From Tardiphaga robiniae (lineage in GTDB: Bacteria; Pseudomonadota; Alphaproteobacteria; Rhizobiales; Xanthobacteraceae), in NCBI RefSeq assembly GCF_001618955.1, contig NZ_LVYV01000013.1, positions 1 through 57,373 of the forward strand: DNA of 57,373 nucleotides, in the 5' to 3' direction. The position numbers and the translations under genes were made by a program. Within the stretch, counting starts at the first letter, position 1, and every line of letters starts with the position of its first letter. The notes under the pieces are model-generated. The model saw only the letters and a list, made by a program, of their open reading frames with translations. It was not told the origin of the DNA and made no database searches. This document shows positions 25,110-33,481 of the stretch, one piece after another.

Positions 25110-27344
25110 ATGCCGAAGTTCCGGCCCGAAGCGAAAAAGAAAGTGAAAGCCGGACTAGCGTCTCGGATCACCCGGCCGAGCCGGGCGATTGCGGCTGCTC
25201 CGAAATTGGCGCCAAAGAAGGGTCTCGTCAGCGGTCCCATCCGCGAGATCGTGCGACAGCGTGCCCAAGCCGAGGCGGCGATCGCGGAAGCCCGCAAATC
25301 CCATGAGCGTCTGCGTGAGGCGATCGACATCCTGCCGCAAGGCATCGTGTTTCTCGATTCCGACGGGCGCTACATCCTCTGGAACAAAAAGTACGCGGAA
25401 ATCTACAATCGCAGCTCGGATCAGTTCGTGCCGGGTGCGCGTCTGCAGGACACGATTCGCGTCGGTGTCGAGCGCGGCGATTATCCTGAAGCCATCGGGC
25501 GCGAGGACGAATGGATATCGGAGCGCGTCGCCAAGCTGTTCCATCCCGGCGAGCGCCACGAGCAGGTTCTGGCCGATGGCCGCGTTATCCTGATCGAAGA
25601 GCGGCTCACTGAAGATGGCGGCGTCGTCGGTCTGCGTGTCGACATCACCGAGCTGAAGCAGCGCGAGGCGTCGTTCCGCCTGCTGTTCGAGAGCAATCCG
25701 GTGCCGATGATCGTCTGTGCGCTTGATGACGAACGCATCCTCAGCGTCAACGACGCTGCAATCGAACATTACGGTTACACGCGTCCGGAATTCGAGAAGC
25801 TCACCATCCGCCAGTTGCAGGCCTTCGACGCCGCCCCGCCCTGGGTCGGCGATCATGCCAATGACGAGCAGGCCGCACGGACCTGGAAACACGTCAAGGC
25901 CGACGGCTCGCTGATCGATCTGGCGATCTATTCGCGGCACCTTGTTTACAACGAGGAGCCAGCCGTGATGCTGGCGCTGATGGATATCACGGAGCGCAAG
26001 CGTGCCGAGATGCGGCTGGCTTTCATGTCGCATCATGATGGTCTCACCGGCCTGCCGAATCGCAACCTGCTGCGTCAGCGTCTCGACGAGGTCCTCGCAC
26101 ATACGCGGCGCACCGGCGAGAAGGTTGCGGTGCTGTTTCTCGGCCTCGACAACTTCAAGGGCGTCAACGATACGCTCGGCCACGGTATCGGCGACAAGCT
26201 GCTGCGCGGCGTGGCGCGGCGGTTGCGGTCGTCGTTGCGCGAGGAAGACGCACTGGCGCGACTGAACTCCGACGAATTCGCCATCATCCAGACCGGCATC
26301 AACCGTCCCGAGGATGTCGTGTTGCTGGCGCGCCGGCTGCTCGACGCGGTCGGTGAGACCTATCTGCTCGACGGTCATTCGGTGGTCATCGGCGCCAGCA
26401 TCGGCATCGCGATGGCGCCGAGCGACGGCGACGAATCCGAGCGGTTGCTCAAGAACGCCGATATGGCACTGTCGCGGGCCAAGAACGACTCGCGCGGCAC
26501 CTTCAGCTTCTTCGAGTCCGGCATGGATGCCCGCGCGCAGGCGCGCCGCAAGATCGAAATCGATCTGCGCTCCGCCATTCAGGACGATCAGCTCCGGCCA
26601 TTCTACCAGCCGCTGATCGATCTCAAGACCGGCCGCATCACCGGCTGCGAGGCGCTGGTGCGCTGGCCGCATGCGGAGCGCGGCATGATTTCGCCGGCGG
26701 ATTTCATCCCCGTTGCGGAAGACACCGGCCTGATTAATGCGCTCGGCACGCAGATCCTGCGCCGCGCCTGCAACGAGGCTGCGCGCTGGCCCGATGAAGT
26801 GCGCGTCGCAGTCAATCTGTCGCCGCTGCAGTTCCGCGTTGGCAATCTGCTCTCGGTGGTGATGGATGCGCTGAAGCATTCCGGATTGCCGCCACGGCGG
26901 CTTGAACTGGAGATCACCGAGACGCTGCTACTGGAAAAGAGCAATCAGGTGCTGGCGACCCTGCACGCGCTGCGCGCACTCGGCGTGCGCATATCGATGG
27001 ACGATTTTGGCACCGGCTATTCGTCGCTGAGCTATCTCAGGAGCTTTCCGTTCGACAAGATCAAGATCGATCAGTCCTTCGTGCGCGATCTCGGCTCCAA
27101 TCGCGATGCGCAGGCGATCGTGCGTTCGATCATCAGCCTCGGCATGGGCCTCGGTGTCACCATCACCGCCGAAGGCGTCGAGACCGAATCCGAACTCGCC
27201 TGCCTGCGCAGCGAAGGCTGCCATGAAGGGCAGGGCTTCCTGTTCAGCCGCGCGCGACCGAACGAGGAGATCATCGAGCTGCTGCGCGCTCAGGCGATTG
27301 CTGCGCCGGACGCGGAACTGTCCGTCCGCGCGCAGGTCGCATAA
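25110..27344 (+). CDS. PAS-PAS-GGDEF-EAL protein, GGDEF degenerate
   Basis: The 744-aa product has a basic N terminus and a short coiled segment (about residues 46-70), then PAS domains at about 70-185 and 186-300, GGDEF at 305-470 and EAL at 483-735. The cyclase motif reads NSDEF (386-390), with both glycines replaced, so diguanylate cyclase activity is unlikely. The phosphodiesterase half keeps EAL at 514-516, EITET, DDFGTGYSS and AEGVE, and should hydrolyse c-di-GMP. No transmembrane helix is seen, so signals are probably sensed in the cytoplasm by the PAS domains. ATG 25110 is preferred; an upstream ATG at 24948 would add an atypical cysteine-rich leader. Confidence 0.9.
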   Translation: MPKFRPEAKKKVKAGLASRITRPSRAIAAAPKLAPKKGLVSGPIREIVRQRAQAEAAIAEARKSHERLREAIDILPQGIVFLDSDGRYILWNKKYAEIYNRSSDQFVPGARLQDTIRVGVERGDYPEAIGREDEWISERVAKLFHPGERHEQVLADGRVILIEERLTEDGGVVGLRVDITELKQREASFRLLFESNPVPMIVCALDDERILSVNDAAIEHYGYTRPEFEKLTIRQLQAFDAAPPWVGDHANDEQAARTWKHVKADGSLIDLAIYSRHLVYNEEPAVMLALMDITERKRAEMRLAFMSHHDGLTGLPNRNLLRQRLDEVLAHTRRTGEKVAVLFLGLDNFKGVNDTLGHGIGDKLLRGVARRLRSSLREEDALARLNSDEFAIIQTGINRPEDVVLLARRLLDAVGETYLLDGHSVVIGASIGIAMAPSDGDESERLLKNADMALSRAKNDSRGTFSFFESGMDARAQARRKIEIDLRSAIQDDQLRPFYQPLIDLKTGRITGCEALVRWPHAERGMISPADFIPVAEDTGLINALGTQILRRACNEAARWPDEVRVAVNLSPLQFRVGNLLSVVMDALKHSGLPPRRLELEITETLLLEKSNQVLATLHALRALGVRISMDDFGTGYSSLSYLRSFPFDKIKIDQSFVRDLGSNRDAQAIVRSIISLGMGLGVTITAEGVETESELACLRSEGCHEGQGFLFSRARPNEEIIELLRAQAIAAPDAELSVRAQVA

Positions 27345-27398
27345 GGCACGCGCCGATCTCCGCTTCGGCGAGGGCGCGGACGACCCTTCATCCCGTTT

Positions 27399-27585
27399 CC
27401 CATTGCGAGAATGGAGCGCCGGGAGGCGCCAGGGGCTTGCGAGACCCCTTGAGGCTGGCCTTGCGAGGGCCGGCCCGCACGTCAGCACCGGCGGGATTGC
27501 GAGTCCCGCAGGGAAGACGCACGCGTTACGACATCGGTGGGGGTGCGAAGCCCGCCGAGCGAACGCTGCGCCTCCCGGCGCTCCA
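27399..27585. repeat. Multi-branched hairpin element with recurrent TTGCGAG loops (possible structured RNA)
   Basis: An outer stem of 18 bp pairs 27412-27429 with 27568-27585 (TGGAGCGCCGGGAGGCGC and its exact complement). Inside lie four hairpins. The stem 27431-27435/27445-27449 has a C-TTGCGAG-A loop. The stem 27453-27460/27468-27475 has loop TTGCGAG. The stem 27491-27496/27504-27509 has loop TTGCGAG. The stem 27535-27541/27551-27557 has loop GGTGCGAAG. A fifth, CCATT-GCGAG-AATGG, sits just outside at 27400-27414. Equal loops on different stems imply a conserved element, either an RNA or a palindromic repeat family. Strand is undetermined. Confidence 0.6.
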
Positions 27586-27656
27586 CCAGCAGCTGCCCGG
27601 ATGACCGGGTCACCGCTGCAGTCTGATCGATGCTGTGTGTCATGAGCACGCAGCAA

Positions 27657-27700
27657 CCGATCAGGCTTCAGCGACAATACACCGATCTAGGATTAAAGTC
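27657..27700 (+). repeat. 44-bp direct repeat, copy A
   Basis: It matches 33400-33443 at 41 of 44 positions in the same orientation; the shared core includes CAATACACCGATCTAGGA. Similarity stops at both ends of the 44-mer. The two copies bracket the LysR/ABC/M20/ureohydrolase module. Confidence 0.85.
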
Positions 27701-27826
27701 AATTATGCCAAGGGGCCCTGCAGCAGAGCGATCCAAGTCGCCGGCCTTTAGGCCACGCGAATGCCCCTTCGCGGCGTAAAGCGGACCTTAATCCGCAGCC
27801 GGCGTGAAAGGTGGCTGTAGTCTCAT

Positions 27827-28735
27827 TCAGGATTGGGCAACGTGTGGCGCCGTGTAGTCATCGAGCAGTTTCGCGAACTGTTTGGCAAGCACGCTGAGTT
27901 CACCGAGATTAGGCTTCAGCAGGCCCACTTCGTAGAAAACTGACGGCGAAAAGGGCCGGATGACCAGCGCGCTGGTATCGCCGATCCGTCTCAGCGTGTC
28001 GGAAATGCTGAGGGCATCCACCAGGCAGATGCCGGCACCCGCGATGACGAGATTGAGTGCAATGGCAAAGAACTCGCATTCGATGGCGGGGTGAAACGGC
28101 GTATTGCTGGCCTCGAAGGCGCGCGAAATTGCCGCGTAAGACGTTCGGCTCCCCGAGGTAATGATGAGGTCGCTCCCCTCGAGCAGGTCGGGGGTGAGTG
28201 TTTCATGGGCAGTCAGTGCGTGGGTCGCGGGCAACACACATTGCAACGCGAAGCGGTAGCGCTTCAGCACCGTGTTCGTCCGGTCGAACGGCGGTTCGGC
28301 AATGCCGACGTCGAAGGCCCGCGATGACACCAGACTGCGGACATTGTCCGAGCTGCGGGTGAGCAATCTGATTTTGGTGTCGGGGCGGTCCCGTCGGAAG
28401 CGGCTGATGATTTCCGGGAGCCAGACGATGCCGGGGCCAGGGCTGCTCGCGACCGTCAGGACGCCGCGCTGGCCGGCGGAGATGCCCGCAGCCGCATCCT
28501 CCAATTCGGCAAATCCTGCAAGGGCATGAAGGGCTTCTTGGTGCAGCAGTTGGGCTTCGACTGTTGGCACGATGTGTCGGCTTTCGCGCCGAAACAGCAC
28601 GAAGCCGACATTCTGCTCCAGGCGCTTAAGCGCTGCGCTGACGGCCGGCTGCGAGACGCCGAGCGTGCGCGCGGCCTCGGTGACTGACCGATGCTGCATG
28701 ACCGCGTTGAAAATCTCGATAAGCCTCAAATCCAT
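27827..28735 (-). CDS. LysR family transcriptional regulator
   Basis: The 302-aa protein has an N-terminal winged helix-turn-helix ([25 protein letters not shown], about residues 16-40) and a C-terminal periplasmic-binding-like effector domain (about 90-290). It is divergent from the amino-acid ABC importer with a 130-bp AT-rich gap, the standard layout for a LysR regulator that controls its neighbour in response to the imported ligand or a product. The effector is likely an amino acid or guanidino compound, by context only. Confidence 0.92.
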   Translation of the reverse strand: MDLRLIEIFNAVMQHRSVTEAARTLGVSQPAVSAALKRLEQNVGFVLFRRESRHIVPTVEAQLLHQEALHALAGFAELEDAAAGISAGQRGVLTVASSPGPGIVWLPEIISRFRRDRPDTKIRLLTRSSDNVRSLVSSRAFDVGIAEPPFDRTNTVLKRYRFALQCVLPATHALTAHETLTPDLLEGSDLIITSGSRTSYAAISRAFEASNTPFHPAIECEFFAIALNLVIAGAGICLVDALSISDTLRRIGDTSALVIRPFSPSVFYEVGLLKPNLGELSVLAKQFAKLLDDYTAPHVAQS

Positions 28736-28865
28736 AATCTTTACCTATACATTATTTGCTGAAATTGACGGTAAAAATAACGATAAAGGCGTCGCGGCGC
28801 GTAAAATTCCTATTTGGCATCAGATTTGCTTATGTATTGGCGTCATTGTTTGGAGTGCCGCCGAC

Positions 28866-29648
28866 ATGAATGAAATCAGTTCGCCAATTGCAGGGGCCGA
28901 GCCGTTGCTGGTTGCCGAGGCGGTAGTGAAGCAATTCGGTGCCAACACCGTCTTGCGCGGCGTGGACCTGGCCTTGGGCTCGGGAGAATCGACCTGCATC
29001 ATCGGGCCCAGCGGCTCGGGCAAGACGACGCTGTTGCGCTGCATGGCATTGCTGGAGGCTCCTTCCGACGGACGCATCCTGATGGATGGCATGACGGTGG
29101 CGCAAGCGGAGCCGTCATCCAGCGTGCGCGCCTCCGCCAAGAAGGTGCGGCCTGAAATCGGGATGGTGTTCCAGCAGTTCAATCTGTGGCCGCATATGAC
29201 GGTGCTGCAGAACATCATCGAGGCGCCGATGCGGGTGCGCGGCCTTGGCCGTGACGAGGCCATCGCCATCGCGGAAGCTCTACTGGAAAAAGTCGGCCTG
29301 GCAGCGAAGCGCGATAGCTATCCGGCCCGGTTGTCCGGTGGACAGCAACAGCGCGTCGCGATCGCCCGGGCGCTGGCCATGCAGCCCAAGATTCTACTGT
29401 TCGATGAGCCGACCTCCGCGCTCGATCCGGAACTGCGCCGCGAAGTGCTGCAGGTGATGCGCACGCTGGCGCTCGAAGGCATGACGATGCTGGTCGTCAC
29501 GCATGAAATGGGCTTTGCGCGCCGTGTCGCTAGCCGTGTCGTCTTCATGGACGAAGGCGTCATCGTCGAGCAGGGAAATCCATCGCTTTTCTTCGAGAAC
29601 CCGACCACTGAACGAGCCAGGCGTTTCCTGACGCATTTTGAGGATTGA
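28866..29648 (+). CDS. Polar amino acid ABC transporter ATPase (GlnQ/HisP type)
   Basis: The 260-aa ATPase has Walker [11 protein letters not shown]-loop [18 protein letters not shown] (hallmark of the polar amino acid subfamily), signature [15 protein letters not shown] and Walker [19 protein letters not shown] 28866 gives the usual length; the frame is open further upstream but that part covers the regulator promoter. Its stop overlaps the start of the binding-protein gene (TGATG). Confidence 0.93.
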   Translation: MNEISSPIAGAEPLLVAEAVVKQFGANTVLRGVDLALGSGESTCIIGPSGSGKTTLLRCMALLEAPSDGRILMDGMTVAQAEPSSSVRASAKKVRPEIGMVFQQFNLWPHMTVLQNIIEAPMRVRGLGRDEAIAIAEALLEKVGLAAKRDSYPARLSGGQQQRVAIARALAMQPKILLFDEPTSALDPELRREVLQVMRTLALEGMTMLVVTHEMGFARRVASRVVFMDEGVIVEQGNPSLFFENPTTERARRFLTHFED

Positions 29649-30451
29649 TGACCATGAAAAAGCTTCTGACACTTGTCGCTGCATTGGCTGTCACGTCGTT
29701 GACGGCCTATCAGGCCGGCGCCCAGCAACTGCAGTCGCATCTCTACGAGATCACCAAGAGCGGCAAGCTCAGGGTCTGCATCTGGCCGAATTACTATGCG
29801 ATCTCGCTGCGCAATCCCGATACCGGCAAGCTCGAAGGCATCGATATCGACCTGTCGGAAGAACTCGCCAAGGATCTCGGCGCCAAGCTTGAATATGTCG
29901 AGACCTCGTTCAGTACCTTCATCGCCGATCTGCAGGCCAACAAATGCGACCTCGGCATGTTCGGCGTCGGCGCGACAATGAAACGCGCCCAGGCCGTCGC
30001 CTTCACCCAGCCCTATCTGATCAGCGGCGTTTATGTCGTGGCCTACAAGGACGGCAAGGTGAAGACCTGGGCCGATCTCGACAAGCCCGGCGTCAATATC
30101 GCGGTGCCGCTCGGCAGCTATATCGAGCCGTTCATGCGCGGCTATCTGAAGAACGCCAAGCTGGTCGCCATCGCGCCGCCGAACACCACGCAGGCCGAGT
30201 TGATGGCGCATCGCGTCGATGCCATCGCCACCGATTACCCGGCCTCCACGAAGATGAATGCCCAGTTCGACTGGTCGATGACCCTGGCGCCGCCGGAGCC
30301 GCTGTCTGTCACGCCCTATGCCTATGTGATGAACCAGGGCGACCAGATCTGGCTGAACTACATGAATCTGTTCGTCCAGAACATCAAGCTCGATGGACGG
30401 CTGAAGGCCGCCGCCGAGAAGAACAAGCTCGGCCCGATCGTCGCGCCATAA
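29648..30451 (+). CDS. Amino-acid-type ABC substrate-binding protein
   Basis: The 267-aa precursor has a signal peptide ending near AGAQQ. The mature part shows the SBP_bac_3 fold (SGKLRVCIWPNYYAIS, LEGIDIDLSEELAKDLG, FTQPYLISGVYVV). The usual ligand-carboxylate Arg region is changed, so ligand type is uncertain. ATG 29648 shares one base with the ATPase stop and has GAGG five bases upstream; a second ATG at 29654 is possible. It works with the adjacent permease and ATPase. Confidence 0.9.
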   Translation: MTMKKLLTLVAALAVTSLTAYQAGAQQLQSHLYEITKSGKLRVCIWPNYYAISLRNPDTGKLEGIDIDLSEELAKDLGAKLEYVETSFSTFIADLQANKCDLGMFGVGATMKRAQAVAFTQPYLISGVYVVAYKDGKVKTWADLDKPGVNIAVPLGSYIEPFMRGYLKNAKLVAIAPPNTTQAELMAHRVDAIATDYPASTKMNAQFDWSMTLAPPEPLSVTPYAYVMNQGDQIWLNYMNLFVQNIKLDGRLKAAAEKNKLGPIVAP

Positions 30452-30460
30452 GGCCATCCA

Positions 30461-31126
30461 ATGCAGAGCTACAGCTTTCGCTGGGACGTCATCCCGAGGA
30501 ATTTTGGTTTTCTCGCCGACGGCATCGAGATGACCCTTTTCCTGTCGGTTGTCACGCTGATTGTGGCAACCGTGCTCGGGCTGGTGATCGCACTCATGCA
30601 GATGTCGCGGTTTCGCATTGCGCGGATCGCGGCTCTGACCGTGGGTGAGATCATCCGCAACACACCCATCCTGGTGCAATTGCTCTGGGTCTATTACGTG
30701 CTGCCGATCGTGTTCAACATCCAGATCGACGCGTTGTCTGCGTCGATCCTCGGCCTTTCGCTGTATTCTGCAGTGTTCATCTCCGAGGTCTTCCGGGCCG
30801 GTATCGCGACCGTTCCTGTCGGCCATCGCGAGGCTGCGCAGGTTCTCGGTCTCACGCCGCTGCAAAGCTTCGTGCGAATCGTCGGGCCACAGGCCATTCG
30901 CAGCGTGCTGCCGCCGCTGGCGGCAAACTTCGTGCAGCTCATCAAGTATTCCTCGCTGGCTTCCGTGATCTCGGTCAGTGAAGTGACGCGGCGCGGCATG
31001 GAGCTGTCGTCATCGACCTTCCGTCCGCTGGAGATCTTCACCTTCATCGGGCTGATCTATTTCGTGATCTGCTGGCCGCTGACCCATTCGATCCGCATCT
31101 GGGAGGCGCGCCTTGCCAAACGTTGA
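30461..31126 (+). CDS. Amino acid ABC transporter permease (HisM/GlnP type)
   Basis: The 221-aa membrane protein has about five helices and the family motif GEIIRNTPILVQLLWVYY plus the EAA loop HREAAQVLGLTPLQSFVRIV. Only one permease gene is present, so the importer probably uses a homodimer. Its last codons overlap the M20 peptidase start by 14 bp. Confidence 0.92.
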   Translation: MQSYSFRWDVIPRNFGFLADGIEMTLFLSVVTLIVATVLGLVIALMQMSRFRIARIAALTVGEIIRNTPILVQLLWVYYVLPIVFNIQIDALSASILGLSLYSAVFISEVFRAGIATVPVGHREAAQVLGLTPLQSFVRIVGPQAIRSVLPPLAANFVQLIKYSSLASVISVSEVTRRGMELSSSTFRPLEIFTFIGLIYFVICWPLTHSIRIWEARLAKR

Positions 31127-32372
31127 TACGGCGCGCCAGGAAGTGGCGCGCGACCGGGTCGATCAGGTGATTGATCTGGCGCTGCCGCTGATTGCCACGC
31201 CGTCGCCGAATCCCGATGGCGATACGCGCGCGGTCGCAGCGCTCGCCGCCGACCTCATCAAGGCGCATGTGCCCGGCGTGGAGATCGAACTCCATCCCGG
31301 CTCGGCCGACATCGTCAATGTGGTCGCCCGCATCCGCGGCGCCGGTCCCGGCCGGCGTATCGTGTTCAACGGCCATCTCGACACCTATCCGGTCGGCACG
31401 CCGGCGCAGTGGTCGGTCAATCCGGCCGGCGAGGCGCGGGACGGCCGCCTCTATGGCCGCGGCGCCGCCGATATGAAAGGAGGCATCGCCGCATCCATCG
31501 CCGCCATGGCGGCACTCGCCGAGCAGCGTGCGCACTGGAACGGCGAAGCCGTGCTGACGCTGGCCGGCGACGAAGAGTCCATGGGTTCGCTCGGGACCAA
31601 GCTGCTGCTCGATCAGGTCCCGCACGCAACAGGCGACGCAACGATCATCGGCGACGCCGGATCGCCGATGGTGGCGCGCTTCGGCGAGAAGGGCTTCATC
31701 TGGATCGAGATATCAGTCGAGGGCAAGGCGGCGCACGGCGCACATGTGCATCTCGGAGCGAATGCGCTGGATCGCTTGCGCGTCGCGCTGGATCGGGTCA
31801 GCGCGCTGCGTGACCTGCCGGTTAACATGCCCGATCAGGTCCGTTACGCGATCACCGGTGCGAAGGCGATCTCGGAGCCGCTATGTGGCGCCGGTGAAGC
31901 CGACGTGCTGTCGGCGGTGACCGTCAATATCGGCATCGTGTCGGGTGGTACGTCGCCCAACCTGGTGCCGTCCACCGCGCATGCGGCGATCGATATTCGC
32001 CTGCCGGTAGGCGTCACGGCCGAGGCCGTTCTCGCCAGGCTGAGACACGGGCTCGATCTCCCCGGCGTCACCTGGCGCGTCTTGCGCTGCTTCGAGCCGA
32101 ACTACACCAGCCCCGACGACGAGCTCATTCGTCGCTGCGCGGTAGCCGCGCGCGATGTCATGGGAACAGCGCCCGCGGTGAACATGCGCGTCGGTGGCTC
32201 GGATTCGCGCTGGTTCCGGATGGCGGGCATCCCCACGGTGGTCTATGGCCCGACGCCCTACAATATGGGCGCGCCCGACGAATATGCCGAGATATCCGAA
32301 CTGGGCATCGTCTCGCGCGTTCACGCGCTGACGGCCTTTGATTTTCTCACGAAACAAGCGAGCAGCAGATGA
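31113..32372 (+). CDS. M20 family metallopeptidase (ArgE/DapE-like)
   Basis: The 419-aa enzyme starts at TTG 31113, inside the permease gene and six bases after GGGAGG, so it is translationally coupled. Zinc motifs are NGHLDTYPVG, the bridging Asp in YGRGAADMKGG, and GDEESMGS with the general-base Glu. A dimerisation domain follows (about 190-300), and near the C terminus RVGGSDSRWFR. M20 enzymes deacylate N-acyl amino acids or cleave short peptides and carbamates. With the importer and the ureohydrolase homologue downstream, it probably processes an imported conjugated amino or guanidino acid. Specificity is inferred from context only. Confidence 0.88.
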   Translation: MPNVDTARQEVARDRVDQVIDLALPLIATPSPNPDGDTRAVAALAADLIKAHVPGVEIELHPGSADIVNVVARIRGAGPGRRIVFNGHLDTYPVGTPAQWSVNPAGEARDGRLYGRGAADMKGGIAASIAAMAALAEQRAHWNGEAVLTLAGDEESMGSLGTKLLLDQVPHATGDATIIGDAGSPMVARFGEKGFIWIEISVEGKAAHGAHVHLGANALDRLRVALDRVSALRDLPVNMPDQVRYAITGAKAISEPLCGAGEADVLSAVTVNIGIVSGGTSPNLVPSTAHAAIDIRLPVGVTAEAVLARLRHGLDLPGVTWRVLRCFEPNYTSPDDELIRRCAVAARDVMGTAPAVNMRVGGSDSRWFRMAGIPTVVYGPTPYNMGAPDEYAEISELGIVSRVHALTAFDFLTKQASSR

Positions 32373-33304
32373 GTGACGCGGCACAGTTCGTCGGTCCGGA
32401 GACTTTCATGGGCTTGCCCGCGGGCCTGCCGCAGCCAGGATGCCGCGCGGCGATTCTTGGCGTGCCGTTCGATTGCGGCACGCATCCGTTCCGGGTCGGT
32501 GCGCGGCAGGGGCCACTGGAAGTGCGCCGCGAGTCGCGGCTCATTCGCCGCTATCATCCTTCGCTCGCCGATGTCGACGTGTTGTCGCTGCTCGGCGCGG
32601 TCGATGCCGGCGACGTCGCGCTGGTGCCCGGTCGCATCGACGACGCGTTCGTGCGGATCGAGGCGGCTGCCGCGCGCATTGTCAAGACCGGCGCGGTACC
32701 CATCGGCATCGGCGGCGATGGCTCGGTCTCGCTGCCGCTGATGCGGGCCGCAGCGCGAAAGCACAAGGGTCTGGTCGCGCTGCATATCGACAGCCATACC
32801 GACGCCTATCCCTATACGCCGGACGATCGCTACAACGCAGCGACACAGTTCACCAATGCGGCGCAGGAAGGCCTGGTGGATGCCTCGTCGTCCTGGCACA
32901 TCGGCGTTCGCGGCTTCACCTATTGCTCGGGCGTGCTGGAACACACGCGCGGGCTCGGCTTTCGCGTCATCACCATCGAGGACCTGTTGCGACGCGGCTT
33001 CGCGCAGACTGTTGCGGAATTCAGCGACACGGTCGCCGGCCGGCCAGTCTATCTGTGCTGGGACATGGACGTGTTCGATCCCTCCGTAGCCCCGGGCGTC
33101 TGCACGCCGGCGTGGGGCGGTCTCACGGCCCGCGAAGGAATCGAACTGTTGCGCAGCCTGTCAGGCCTGAACATTGTCGCGATGGACTTCAACACGGTCA
33201 GTCCGCCACAGGACGTCAACGGGATGGCCGCGCAACTGTGCTCCCATATGATCATGGAAGCGCTCGTACTGCTGGCGGCCAATCTGGGGCTCTTGCCCGA
33301 TTGA
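32369..33304 (+). CDS. Ureohydrolase (agmatinase/arginase) family protein with altered metal site
   Basis: The 311-aa protein overlaps the M20 stop by 4 bp. It keeps the family frame: GVPFDCG, FRVGARQGP, DSHTD (141-145) and WDMDVFDPSVAPG (231-243) with Asp232 and Asp234. The first metal motif, normally GGDHS, reads GGDGS (115-119), so the usual His ligand is Gly118. The usual EVSPP-type segment reads NTVSPP, and the substrate-loop His is absent (NAATQF). The active site is therefore remodelled: it may bind one metal, use another substrate, or be inactive. Neighbouring importer and peptidase argue for a catabolic role on a guanidino or amide compound. Confidence 0.85.
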   Translation: MSDAAQFVGPETFMGLPAGLPQPGCRAAILGVPFDCGTHPFRVGARQGPLEVRRESRLIRRYHPSLADVDVLSLLGAVDAGDVALVPGRIDDAFVRIEAAAARIVKTGAVPIGIGGDGSVSLPLMRAAARKHKGLVALHIDSHTDAYPYTPDDRYNAATQFTNAAQEGLVDASSSWHIGVRGFTYCSGVLEHTRGLGFRVITIEDLLRRGFAQTVAEFSDTVAGRPVYLCWDMDVFDPSVAPGVCTPAWGGLTAREGIELLRSLSGLNIVAMDFNTVSPPQDVNGMAAQLCSHMIMEALVLLAANLGLLPD

Positions 33305-33399
33305 AACTTCGCCCCCCACAAGCTGCTATCGCCCAGGAAGGCGAACGATCCATGGCCGCCGTGGCACTAGGGCGCCCGAAAGCCGGGCCGCTGCTGCCA

Positions 33400-33443
33400 C
33401 CGAACAGGCTTCAGCGGCAATACACCGATCTAGGACTAAAGTC
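33400..33443 (+). repeat. 44-bp direct repeat, copy B
   Basis: Copy B of the repeat at 27657-27700, same orientation, differing at three positions. Its 3' end contains the small dyad GACTAAAGTC, which is imperfect in copy A. It sits in the gap between the convergent ureohydrolase and Bug-type binding-protein genes. Confidence 0.85.
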
Positions 33444-33481
33444 TGAGCATGGCCCGGATCGTCCCGTATGCGGAAGATTCC

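Larger units (their letters stand above)
27345..27826. other. Structured intergenic region after the EAL gene
   Basis: No convincing gene lies in these 482 bp. The left half is filled by a multi-hairpin element enclosed by an 18-bp inverted repeat, followed by a small CCCGG/CCGGG hairpin (27596-27609) and one copy of a 44-bp repeat (27657-27700). The rest is the 3' flank of the LysR gene. Confidence 0.6.

Noticed and set aside
27106-27645. Open frame running from inside the EAL gene through the hairpin element
   Set aside because: Its first part is out of frame within the EAL gene and the rest translates palindromic sequence. The DNA or RNA structure is the better explanation.
28572-28865. 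Longer N terminus for the amino-acid ABC ATPase
   Set aside because: The extension would cover the LysR coding start and the divergent promoter region and would place 98 non-homologous residues before a complete ATPase domain.
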